This document shows positions 1 through 6,356 of a stretch of 9,139 bases of DNA, piece by piece. The position numbers and the translations under genes are program-made. The notes beneath the pieces are model-generated. The model worked only from the letters and a program-made list of their open reading frames with translations. It had not been told where the DNA came from and ran no database searches. The first letter of the stretch is position 1, and each line of letters opens with the position of its first letter. The stretch is from positions 1-9,139 of the forward strand of contig SLKL01000461.1 in assembly GCA_007134625.1 (NCBI GenBank), read 5' to 3'. This DNA comes from Saprospiraceae bacterium. GTDB lineage: Bacteria; Bacteroidota; Bacteroidia; Chitinophagales; Saprospiraceae.

Positions 1-1
1 T

Positions 2-100
2 ATGAACCCGGGTGATCAGATTGTTGTTCAGGGGGTGTGCACAGGATTTTTAAACGATGTAATTATCAATCGATGTGTTGTCATTGAGATCAAAAACTAA
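2..100 (+). CDS. C-terminal end of an OB-fold (tRNA_anti-like) small protein, partial
   Basis: The frame is open from the window edge to a TAA at 98-100 and gives about 32 residues ending CVVIEIKN. The segment VVQGVCTGFLNDVIINRCVVIE resembles the last strands of the small Bacteroidota OB-fold proteins called tRNA_anti-like, which typically end with a 'KGxCTGxLxDVxLxxCVI' pattern. Members usually carry an N-terminal export signal or membrane segment; that part lies outside the window, so the true start is not seen and the ATG at 2-4 is probably internal. The stop lies 5 bases before the next gene, which suggests co-transcription with the YceI-family gene. The family assignment rests on a short motif recalled from memory and is moderate. 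The molecular function is unknown. Confidence 0.55.
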   Translation: MNPGDQIVVQGVCTGFLNDVIINRCVVIEIKN

Positions 101-105
101 TTATT

Positions 106-666
106 ATGATGAAGTATCTTTGTTTAATTGGAGTTATAGTTGCATTACTCGGGATAGAGCTGAATGCTCAGGACATATACTTTAGCCGTGAGGGCAGAAT
201 CAGCTTTTTCTCTGAGGCTCCTTTGGAGGATATAGAAGCGCATAATAACAGGGGTAGCACGGTATATAATACCTCAACAGGAGAGATGGAATTCTCCGTT
301 TTGATTCGGGGTTTTATTTTTGAAAAAAGTCTGATGCAGGAGCACTTTAATGAAAATTTTATGGAGTCTCACCTGCATCCAAGAGCCAATTTTGTCGGAA
401 AAATCAGAGACCATGAAAAAATTGATTTTACCACTGATGGTAAGTATCCATTTGTAGTGGAGGGAGAAATGGAGATCAGATCAATTAAACAGCCTGTAGT
501 CGCAGAAGGAAAATTTGTAGTCAAAGATGGAAAAATAAATGGTGAATCAGTTTTTGAACTAACCGTTGCTGATTTTGATATTACCATTCCAAGTGTTGTC
601 CGGGATAATATAGCCCGTGTGGTAGAAGTTCGGGTAAGAGCAGATTACCGAAAACTAGAACGTTGA
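106..666 (+). CDS. YceI-family secreted protein (lipid-binding-like lipocalin fold)
   Basis: This encodes 186 residues. Residues 1-21 form a signal peptide (hydrophobic core CLIGVIVALLGI, probable cleavage after LNA), so the mature protein should be periplasmic. The YceI signature is clear: an early strand with FFSEAPLEDIEA (about 34-45), the core segment with EHFNENFMES, a conserved Pro and FVGKI (79-100), and the C-terminal FDITIPSVVRDN (157-168) followed by a basic beta strand. YceI proteins form a lipocalin-like barrel that binds polyisoprenoid or amphiphilic ligands; the ligand here cannot be read. There is no Shine-Dalgarno sequence. ATG codons at 106 and 109 are both possible, and the first was chosen. 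The 5-base gap after the preceding stop suggests translation coupled to the OB-fold gene. The gene ends 5 bases before a convergent gene. Confidence 0.88.
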   Translation: MMKYLCLIGVIVALLGIELNAQDIYFSREGRISFFSEAPLEDIEAHNNRGSTVYNTSTGEMEFSVLIRGFIFEKSLMQEHFNENFMESHLHPRANFVGKIRDHEKIDFTTDGKYPFVVEGEMEIRSIKQPVVAEGKFVVKDGKINGESVFELTVADFDITIPSVVRDNIARVVEVRVRADYRKLER

Positions 667-671
667 TCTGA

Positions 672-1184
672 TTATACCTCTAATGCATTCAAAACTTTTT
701 GAAGCTCCTCAGCTTTCTGAGTACCTATCAGTAATTTTTGGGTCCTACCCCCCTGATCAATTTTTAGCTGTAAGCCCATATTACCTTTGACATTGTAAGC
801 TGTACCTTTATGTGAAAAGCGAAGTCCCCAACCACCATATTCCATCATTGGTGAATACTTCCTTACATAAGCTTCCTCAATCCTATTCCAGGGATACTCA
901 AGAAATGTCCTGTGAATTGGGAAAAACCGGACCTTGACCCCTTCCTTATCAATTCGCGTTTCAAGTCTGAGTACCTTTAAAAAGATTATTGATGCTGCTA
1001 TCAGTACAAAAATCAGGATAAAAACCCATTCTTTAGCTCTCATAGAAGCTCCAAAATTGAAACTATCCCAATCCCGAATCAAAAGAATCAAGAGAAAAGT
1101 CGGGGTAATCAGTATGATTGCCCAGACCCACCATTGATCAAATCGCTGCGTTTCGCTGAAAGTAGGAGTTGTCTTCATAACCAT
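672..1184 (-). CDS. Small membrane protein with two transmembrane helices and a PH-like C-terminal domain (possibly DUF6141)
   Basis: This is a 170-residue protein starting at ATG 1184. A TTG one codon upstream (1187) is in frame, but the AGGAGA at 1198-1193 is better spaced (8 bases) for the ATG. Two hydrophobic segments (roughly 18-38 and 53-71 of the protein) are followed by a soluble domain containing EYPWNRIEEAYVRKY, then YGGWGLR, AYNVKGNMGLQL and KLLIGTQKAEEL. This order (basic strand, YGGWG, 'NxGxQL', 'IGTQkxeEL') is typical of short bacterial membrane proteins with a PH-like fold. I recall it as the uncharacterised family DUF6141 but cannot verify that. The function is unknown. The gene is convergent with the YceI gene, with only 5 bases between stop codons, so transcripts from the two sides probably overlap. 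It lies downstream of the importer operon on the same strand but is separated by a 250-base spacer. Confidence 0.75.
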   Translation of the reverse strand: MVMKTTPTFSETQRFDQWWVWAIILITPTFLLILLIRDWDSFNFGASMRAKEWVFILIFVLIAASIIFLKVLRLETRIDKEGVKVRFFPIHRTFLEYPWNRIEEAYVRKYSPMMEYGGWGLRFSHKGTAYNVKGNMGLQLKIDQGGRTQKLLIGTQKAEELQKVLNALEV

Positions 1185-1192
1185 CAAAATTT

Positions 1193-1198
1193 TCTCCT
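1193..1198 (-). promoter_or_regulatory. Shine-Dalgarno sequence for the small membrane protein gene
   Basis: On the minus strand this reads AGGAGA, 8 bases before the ATG at 1184. It is the only clear ribosome binding site in the window and decides the start between TTG 1187, ATG 1184 and ATG 1178. The other genes here lack one, as is usual in Bacteroidota. Confidence 0.6.
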
Positions 1199-1247
1199 AA
1201 ATTATTACATTTCGTAAATATGAGAATGTATTTTTAGATAAGCAGAT

Positions 1248-1255
1248 CAAAACTA
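1248..1255 (-). promoter_or_regulatory. Weak candidate -7 promoter box for the small membrane protein gene
   Basis: On the minus strand this reads TAGTTTTG, matching the Bacteroidota -7 consensus TAnnTTTG, about 63 bases before the start codon. No convincing TTG (-33) element lies 19-21 bases upstream, so this is only a candidate. The box suggests the gene is transcribed separately from the importer operon. Confidence 0.28.
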
Positions 1256-1270
1256 TAGATATAAGCGGCT

Positions 1271-1438
1271 TTTGGCAGCTGGCGACTGGCAGCTGGTCTT
1301 TGGCTTCCAGACTATTCAGGGTGAAAGTTTATATTTTCTCGCTGATACTAAAATGCTAGAAAAACCTGGAGTCGTAGGTATATACTTCGCCCATTAACCT
1401 TTCTCCAATAGCCAGTCGCAAGAAGCTAGAAGCTAAAA
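1271..1438. repeat. Spacer with degenerate GCTGG / GAAGCTA word repeats and an inverted repeat
   Basis: The 255-base spacer between the OppC-like gene and the small membrane protein gene has no coding sequence I can support. GGCAGCTGG occurs twice (1274-1282 and 1288-1296), followed by GGCTTCCAG. GCGACTGGC at 1282-1290 is matched by its exact reverse complement GCCAGTCGC at 1411-1419. AGAAGCTAGAAGCTA (1421-1435) runs up to the stop codon of the OppC-like gene. Similar self-repeating word strings are common in Bacteroidota spacers; their role is unknown. Confidence 0.5.
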
Positions 1439-1439
1439 C

Positions 1440-2675
1440 TCATCTTACCTTATCCCCAAGTGAATTCAAAGCATAAATGATGATAAAAATAGCAAGACCT
1501 GGAAAAACAGCCATCCACCATGCAGGGAAATATCTTCTAGCTTCACTGAGCATGCTGCCCCAGCTTACCTGATCGATTCCGAGACCAAGACCGAGAAAGG
1601 AGAGGGTGGATTCGGCGAGTATGGCAGCACTGATACCGAATGCAGAGATGACGATTAGTGGTGCTTTAGCATTGGGCAAAATATCAGTAAAAATGATGCG
1701 GAAATCATTTTTTCTGAATAAGCGGGCAGCACTGACAAATTCTTTTTCTCTGAGACTTAAAAACTCAGCGCGGGTATATCGCGCGAAGGTAGGCCACATC
1801 AGCAGTGCCAGAATGAGTGCTATGGTCGTCATACCTGTTTGTCCGAAAACGGCGAGAAGCGCAAGCAATATAAACAAGTTGGGCAGGGAACGGAAAATTT
1901 CGATCAGACGAAGCAATATCAAATCGAGTGGAATGGGGAAAGAACGCGAAAGGAAGCCGGGAAGTTTGTTGACTAATGCACCCAATTGAGACTTTTTTAG
2001 TAAAAAGGGCAGAAAAACTGCCAACAGGAATGGCAACCAAACAATAAATCCTGAAACCGCCGCACCCATCATTTGCAAATAAAATAAATACATCCACATC
2101 AGGAAAAGAAAAGTCATCAGCAACAGTGCCAGCCCGCTTAGGAAAATACCCCTATCTCCGTAATACCCTGCGGCAGCCCCGAGTGGAACGCCTATGATAA
2201 ATGCAAAAAACACCGCTAACATACCCACCACAAAAGCCACTCTCGCACCGTGAACCATTCCCGCCATAATGTCCCGACCGAGTCGATCAGTTCCCAGCCA
2301 GTGTCTCTGTCTCCAGTCAGTGATATTCTGGTTTTCAAAAGGGCTCACAAAGCCGGTATTGTTGCGATCTATAGTCTGCGGGCTGTAAGGAATCGGAGTC
2401 CTGACTATGGATTCCATGCGATCGGCTTTCCCCCGGTATTTCAGACGCACAGAAGCATCTCCTCTGATTTTTGCAATGCTTTCAGCTATCGCAGGAAAAT
2501 GTCTTTCACCGTCAATTTTGCAAGTAAGCGGCAATTCATTTGCCAATTGATCTGCAAAAACAGCCGCAAACACCCATATCAGCAGCACCAGCCGGATCCA
2601 TAGCGGAATGCTTTTTAGCGAAAAGACAGAAATATCAGTCTTTCGGAAGTTTTTTGTTTTTATTGCCTCAATCAT
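1440..2675 (-). CDS. OppC/DppC-like ABC importer permease with extra membrane segment insertion
   Basis: This inner-membrane permease has 411 residues, against about 300 for typical OppC/DppC. It should pair with the OppB-like permease to form the channel of a peptide/nickel-type importer. TM1 lies at about 25-42. HWLGTDRLGRDIMAG (125-139) is the classic OppC entry motif. The EAA-type ATPase contact loop, containing EFVSAARLFRKND and then ILPNAKAPLIV, lies at about 312-343, followed by SFLGLGLG and a C-terminal TM helix. Two insertions stand out: a periplasmic loop at about 45-120 containing IPYSPQTIDRNN, and about 75 residues between YYGDRG (171-176) and DLILLRLIEIFRSLPNL. The second adds two hydrophobic stretches (about 179-202 and 208-226). 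The start ATG overlaps the end of the OppB-like gene by 8 bases (ATGATTGA), indicating translational coupling. The substrate is unknown. Confidence 0.9.
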   Translation of the reverse strand: MIEAIKTKNFRKTDISVFSLKSIPLWIRLVLLIWVFAAVFADQLANELPLTCKIDGERHFPAIAESIAKIRGDASVRLKYRGKADRMESIVRTPIPYSPQTIDRNNTGFVSPFENQNITDWRQRHWLGTDRLGRDIMAGMVHGARVAFVVGMLAVFFAFIIGVPLGAAAGYYGDRGIFLSGLALLLMTFLFLMWMYLFYLQMMGAAVSGFIVWLPFLLAVFLPFLLKKSQLGALVNKLPGFLSRSFPIPLDLILLRLIEIFRSLPNLFILLALLAVFGQTGMTTIALILALLMWPTFARYTRAEFLSLREKEFVSAARLFRKNDFRIIFTDILPNAKAPLIVISAFGISAAILAESTLSFLGLGLGIDQVSWGSMLSEARRYFPAWWMAVFPGLAIFIIIYALNSLGDKVR

Positions 2676-4074
2676 ATTTCACCCGCGGATCAGCTTTTTT
2701 ATAAAAAATATCAGCAAGCAACTGACCGAGCATGGTCAGAAATCCCCCAAGCAAAAGTATAGCCATGAGTGTATTCCAGTCCTGCGCAAAAATGGAATCC
2801 CACAACAGCCGACCCATACCGGGTATATTAAAAATCACCTCTATAACTACTGAGCCGGAAATGAGTGATGGTAAAACCGCAGCAGAAAGTGTTATCAGAG
2901 GAAATAAGGCGTTTGGCAACCAATGTTTAAAAATAGTCCTCAGGCTTGAATTGCCCTTCAGGGAGGACATGCTCAGGTAAGCCTTGTATTTTTCCCGTAA
3001 AGCGGATTCCTCCATCTGTCTTGCCACAAAAGCAGCACCGCTGAGTGCCATACAAAGCACCGGCAACAACAAATACCCCAATGTGGTAAATGACAACCAA
3101 TGACCTGTAGTAGTCTGAATCATAATTTGCGTAGAAGATGGAAAAATATTGGTCCAGCTGCCGTATTCATTGGTGGTAAAAAATATGATCGCCAGAGTCG
3201 CCATCCAGAATAAAGGCATGGCATACAAAGCATACAGAAAGTTTCTGATTAGCCTTTTGGTAAACTTTTTTTCTGTTACCGCTAAATACATACCGGCAGG
3301 AATCCCAATCAGAAAGGTGAGCAGAATACTCCAAACCGACAAGACCAAGGTGTATTTCAGAGCGGGAATAATCTTTTTCCCTACTTCCTGACCATCTCTC
3401 ATGGACCTGCCCCAGTCACCGGAAAAAACCGAACTGATCCACTGGTGATAGCGGTTTTGCGTACCATTCCAGTAAAAAACGGGCCTCAGTAAACCCCTTT
3501 CTTTTTCAACTTCTAAAAGTCCATTCACCGAGTTCAAAAGCTGATCGAATTCTAGTCTCAGATCGCAATCCTCTGAAATATGCATCTCACTTAATAATTC
3601 TCTTAAACGGCTAAGGTCTTTAGTATGACTCGTATTTTCTAACTGCCGCAATAGTACATTTAACTCAGTTGAGCCGGGACAATCTGCGCCCTGACTTTTA
3701 GCTGTAGCAAGACTGAATTCAGAGGAAATGCGATGAAAAGCTATTATTTTTTCGGCATGCCCTTTTTCCAGCATAAGTAATCGCAGCCTTTTTCTGTCTC
3801 TTTCAAGAGGAATTTCCCTTAACCCGGGGCTTACAGCAGCCGGCAGAACAGAAAAATAAAACACCGGAAGGTTCAAGCCCAACTGATTCCTCGTCTGTCG
3901 ATATTGCTCTAATTGGCGATGGTGCTGTTCAGCACCGGTAAAGTCCTCTACTTGTCCTGCAAGGCGTTCTACCGGATCACCGGGCATGATTTGCCCCAAT
4001 CCGAACACCAGCAAACTGATAATCAACAGTGCAGGAATGAAAAGTAGTATTCGCCTTAGTAGGTAGGACTTCAT
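2668..4074 (-). CDS. OppB/DppB-like ABC importer permease with large periplasmic insertion
   Basis: This permease has 468 residues; usual family members have about 305-340. TM1 (about 8-29) is followed by the family signature MPGDPVERLAG (30-40) and a 'LGLNLPVFYF' segment. About 115-130 extra residues (roughly 78-205) then separate this from the conserved FSGDWGRSMRDGQEV (217-231). The insertion is charged, rich in Leu, Glu, Arg and Lys, contains cysteines at 132 and 170, and may be helical; it should lie on the periplasmic side. The transport domain continues with TM segments at about 240-265, 277-300 and 331-350, the EAA-type loop with REKYKAYLSMSSLKG (360-374) and HWLPNALFPL, and the ending VIEVIFNIPGMGRLLWDSI. 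It starts 11 bases after the binding-protein stop and overlaps the OppC-like gene, so it is the middle gene of one operon. The substrate cannot be inferred. Confidence 0.91.
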   Translation of the reverse strand: MKSYLLRRILLFIPALLIISLLVFGLGQIMPGDPVERLAGQVEDFTGAEQHHRQLEQYRQTRNQLGLNLPVFYFSVLPAAVSPGLREIPLERDRKRLRLLMLEKGHAEKIIAFHRISSEFSLATAKSQGADCPGSTELNVLLRQLENTSHTKDLSRLRELLSEMHISEDCDLRLEFDQLLNSVNGLLEVEKERGLLRPVFYWNGTQNRYHQWISSVFSGDWGRSMRDGQEVGKKIIPALKYTLVLSVWSILLTFLIGIPAGMYLAVTEKKFTKRLIRNFLYALYAMPLFWMATLAIIFFTTNEYGSWTNIFPSSTQIMIQTTTGHWLSFTTLGYLLLPVLCMALSGAAFVARQMEESALREKYKAYLSMSSLKGNSSLRTIFKHWLPNALFPLITLSAAVLPSLISGSVVIEVIFNIPGMGRLLWDSIFAQDWNTLMAILLLGGFLTMLGQLLADIFYKKADPRVKYD

Positions 4075-4085
4075 AAGCTGCTGTT

Positions 4086-5831
4086 TTACCCGGCTTTCCG
4101 CGCCGTATGCAAAATATAGCCCGGACGCACAGCACTTATCAGTATATCAAATTGATTGTTGACGACCAGTCTTTCTTTAGGCGCCATCATCAAAATGACC
4201 GGTTGCTCTTCGTAAATGATTTCCTGAATTTGGTGATACATCTCCCTTAATGCATCATCGTCCTCCGTCCTGCGAATTTGCATAATAAGTTCATCCACTT
4301 CGGGATGAGAAAAGCCCGATACATTATTTCCACCGGGTCGTGCTGCATCGCTGTGCCAGTTTTGAAATAGATCAGTTTTGTAGGTGTTTTGTCTGAGCAC
4401 CAAAGGGGTAATGTGGAAGTTTCTGTTGGATAGGTCTTGCCTGATTAGTCTGAATTCCCGTTGATTGATATCCACTTTAATTCCGGTTTTCTCAGCAGCT
4501 TCCTGAAAGACCAAAGCAGTTTGCCTGCCGATTTCACCACCTGAAATATCAATAGTGATATGCAAATCCATTTTTTCGCCATCGATTTCTTTATCTCTTA
4601 TACCGTCCCCATCACTATCCGTCCATCCGGCAAGAGTAAGCAGACTGTCAGCTGCTCTCAAATTCATTTTTATTGGCTCTAAACCGGAGTGGTAGTATGG
4701 ATTTGAGGGATGCAAAATGGTACTCAATGGTTCAGCATAGCCCTCCATCAACTCTTTAATCAAAAATTCAGTATCCAGGAGCTTAGCTATTGCTCTTCGG
4801 CTATTTTTATCCGAAAAAAACGGGTGATCGTTATTCATCGCCAGATAATACAATTCCAGTAATGGCGGAGTATGGAAGTTAAATTGCGCTGAAGTACTCG
4901 CATCCTCTTTTAAATCTCTGAAATAGGTGGGTGAAACTTCCGACATAAGGTGAATACTACCCTCTTTAAGAGCAGAGAGTGCTGTAGCCTCATCCGGTAT
5001 AATGAAAAAATGTATGCTTTCAGGCCCTGGCTGCAGTACATCCTCCCCCCACCAATTTTCTTTTTTGGAAAGACTGATCGTCTGACCGGTTTCATACATT
5101 ATGAGTTGATAAGGTCCCGACCCGCTAATCTGCTCCACATTTAATCTCGCAGAACCAAAAGCATCAGCAAGCAGCTTAAGGGCTTCTTCCTGCTCCTCGG
5201 TAAAATCACCCTCCTCATAATTTTTTAAAGCTTCATAATCAAAGTCCCGCATGATGCCGTTCGGATCGTAGTGATATTCCGGATAGATGGAGAAAGTTCC
5301 ACTGATTTCCATAGAGAGGATAAAATCACTGTCCACATAAGCTGTCAGTTTACGATCATTATCCGGGTGCAACTCAATTTTGTGTAAAAAGCTAAGGAAG
5401 TTTTTCCAGCTCGCAGCGGGCACATATGGATTGAGTGCCAGCTTTTTGGTAAAAAGATAATCCTGCGCTGTTACGCTGCTACCATCCTCCCATGTCACAT
5501 CTTCCCGGATGACATAGGTATATGCAGTCAATTCTTTTCCATCCATCTCAATACCCGTTTCGATTTCCGGCAAACTTTCCGCAAGCATAGGTTCAATCTC
5601 CAGGCTGTAGGGGTTTTGGTAAAGCAAACCACTAAAAATCAACTCCTCAATCTGAGTGGCATATCCACTGCGGGAAAGCATGGGATTAAGTCGTTCAGGA
5701 TCAGCAGGTATGCGCACATGAATACGTTCAGGAAAAATATCAGTAGTATCTGTTTGGCACGACTGAAAAATAATGCCGCTGCTAATGAAAAGAAGTAAAG
5801 CGAAAAAATAGAATATTGGAGAACGGGACAT
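4086..5831 (-). CDS. Family 5 extracellular solute-binding lipoprotein (OppA/DppA-like)
   Basis: This 581-residue protein is the first gene of the importer operon. Residues 1-24 are a lipoprotein signal with a hydrophobic core and lipobox-like end FQSC, placing the lipidated Cys at 25; the mature protein begins CQTDTTD. SBP_bac_5 features include ADPERLNPMLSRSGYATQIEELIFSGLLY (43-71), the 'AESLPEI' strand, VTWEDGSSVTAQDYLFT (112-128), SGSGPYQL (236-243), NNDHPFFSDKNSRRAIAKLLD (333-353) and NVSGFSHPEVDELI (503-516). A short acidic DSDGDGIRD (405-413) resembles a Ca-binding loop and is common in this family. The protein should capture an oligopeptide-like or other ligand and pass it to the two permeases downstream. 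No ATPase genes (OppD/OppF type) are adjacent, so these must come from elsewhere. The start ATG is preceded by a TATATTTG box only 10 bases away and no Shine-Dalgarno sequence. Confidence 0.92.
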   Translation of the reverse strand: MSRSPIFYFFALLLFISSGIIFQSCQTDTTDIFPERIHVRIPADPERLNPMLSRSGYATQIEELIFSGLLYQNPYSLEIEPMLAESLPEIETGIEMDGKELTAYTYVIREDVTWEDGSSVTAQDYLFTKKLALNPYVPAASWKNFLSFLHKIELHPDNDRKLTAYVDSDFILSMEISGTFSIYPEYHYDPNGIMRDFDYEALKNYEEGDFTEEQEEALKLLADAFGSARLNVEQISGSGPYQLIMYETGQTISLSKKENWWGEDVLQPGPESIHFFIIPDEATALSALKEGSIHLMSEVSPTYFRDLKEDASTSAQFNFHTPPLLELYYLAMNNDHPFFSDKNSRRAIAKLLDTEFLIKELMEGYAEPLSTILHPSNPYYHSGLEPIKMNLRAADSLLTLAGWTDSDGDGIRDKEIDGEKMDLHITIDISGGEIGRQTALVFQEAAEKTGIKVDINQREFRLIRQDLSNRNFHITPLVLRQNTYKTDLFQNWHSDAARPGGNNVSGFSHPEVDELIMQIRRTEDDDALREMYHQIQEIIYEEQPVILMMAPKERLVVNNQFDILISAVRPGYILHTARKAG

Positions 5832-5841
5832 GATTTTTTTA

Positions 5842-5849
5842 CAAATATA
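5842..5849 (-). promoter_or_regulatory. Bacteroidota-type -7 promoter box for the importer operon
   Basis: On the minus strand this reads TATATTTG, a full match to TAnnTTTG, ending 10 bases before the ATG at 5831. No clear TTG at the -33 position is visible. If transcription starts a few bases after the box, the mRNA leader would be only about 5 bases long. Confidence 0.5.
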
Positions 5850-5921
5850 ATGAATTCACGCTTGGATGACCATTATCGCCTCATAAAATGATTTTTACAG
5901 TAAGGGAAAGTCTGAGGAATT

Positions 5922-5975
5922 GAGGTTGGAAAGTTGGAAAGTATTCATAATTGATAATGTAGAATTGAAAATTGT
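5922..5975. repeat. Degenerate GTTGGAAA / AATTGATAAT word repeat
   Basis: GTTGGAAA is repeated in tandem at 5925-5932 and 5933-5940, followed by AATTGATAATGTAGAATTGAAAATTG at 5949-5974, which is itself built from repeated AATTG-type words. It lies between the importer promoter and the left inverted repeat of the Uma2 island. No coding potential is seen. Confidence 0.5.
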
Positions 5976-5996
5976 GGGGAGTGGGCCTGTCTCGTA
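5976..5996. repeat. Left imperfect inverted repeat of the Uma2 island
   Basis: The core GGCCTGTCTCGTA (5984-5996) matches the reverse complement of 7130-7142 at 12 of 13 positions; over 21 bases the match is 17 of 21. The sequence resembles the GGGCTGTCTC-type ends I recall for some Bacteroidota insertion sequences, but no transposase lies between the copies. No clean flanking target-site duplication is visible. Confidence 0.4.
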
Positions 5997-6060
5997 AGGA
6001 AATGAAATGGACTGACGAGAAAAATTGATTGCATTGTTAATGATAAATTTTTAATCGGAT

Positions 6061-6150
6061 AAAACCCCAATAGGAATGGCATAATTGTAGAAAAAAATAA
6101 AGGCCAATTGCAACAAAGCCTGAAGGACTGATATGATAATTTTTTATAGG
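6061..6150. repeat. Two diverged copies of a CCCC-AATAGG / CCTGAAGG repeat unit
   Basis: Unit 1 (6061-6097) contains CCCCAATAGGAATGGCATAA and then TTGTAGAAAA. Unit 2 (6117-6150) contains GCCTGAAGGACTGATATGAT and then a T-run and TATAGG. Both fit a pattern of CC, a purine-rich AGG, TGRYAT and a TATAGAAA-like tail. I recall this kind of unit as a scattered intergenic repeat in Bacteroidota genomes, but this cannot be checked here. The 524-base spacer 5832-6356 otherwise holds no gene that I can support. Confidence 0.35.
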
Positions 6151-6222
6151 TTTTGAGATTTTGAAAAACTACCTGTGGATCTGAATTTTGGAAATAGATC
6201 TAAAACAAAAACACTTCTGAAG

Positions 6223-6246
6223 TCGCCACGTCTAAGGACGAGGCGA
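6223..6246. repeat. Hairpin in the Uma2 island
   Basis: TCGCC-A-CGTC, loop TAAG, GACG-A-GGCGA folds into a 9-pair stem with one A-A mismatch and a 4-base loop. No T-run follows in either direction, so it is not a standard intrinsic terminator. CGAGGC (6239-6244) could instead pair with GCCTCG at 6265-6270, so two structures may compete. It lies downstream of the Uma2 gene. Confidence 0.5.
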
Positions 6247-6298
6247 GCAAATTAATCGATGCCTGCCTCGGGACAGCATGTAACGAGGTTCGGTGTTC

Positions 6299-6356
6299 AA
6301 CTTTTCCACTTTTAAACCTAATAACTTTATGAACTTTCTAACTTTGTAACTCTCTT
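6299..6356. repeat. Degenerate AACTTT-type word repeat abutting the Uma2 stop codon
   Basis: A string of related words (CAACTTTTCC, ACTTTTAAAC, ATAACTTTATG, AACTTTCTAACTTTGTAACTC) runs directly into the Uma2 stop codon at 6357. On the minus strand it reads as GTTACAAAGTTAGAAAGTT-like stutters and is similar in type to the GTTGGAAA repeat at 5925-5940. There is no hairpin and no coding potential. Confidence 0.5.

Noticed and set aside
369..587. Minus-strand open frame opposite the YceI gene
   Set aside because: It is fully inside the YceI coding sequence and has no promoter, ribosome site or recognisable motif.
697..715. AAGCT-CCTC-AGCTT hairpin as a bidirectional terminator between the convergent genes
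   Set aside because: The stem has only 5 pairs, lies inside the coding end of the minus-strand gene and lacks a proper T-run after it in the plus direction.
934..1137. Plus-strand open frame opposite the small membrane protein
   Set aside because: It is a basic, low-information translation antisense to a gene with membrane helices and conserved motifs.
1606..2603. Open frames on the plus strand opposite the OppC-like gene
   Set aside because: They lie antisense to a well-supported permease, lack recognisable motifs and have atypical Arg/Ser-rich compositions; they are shadows of the real gene.
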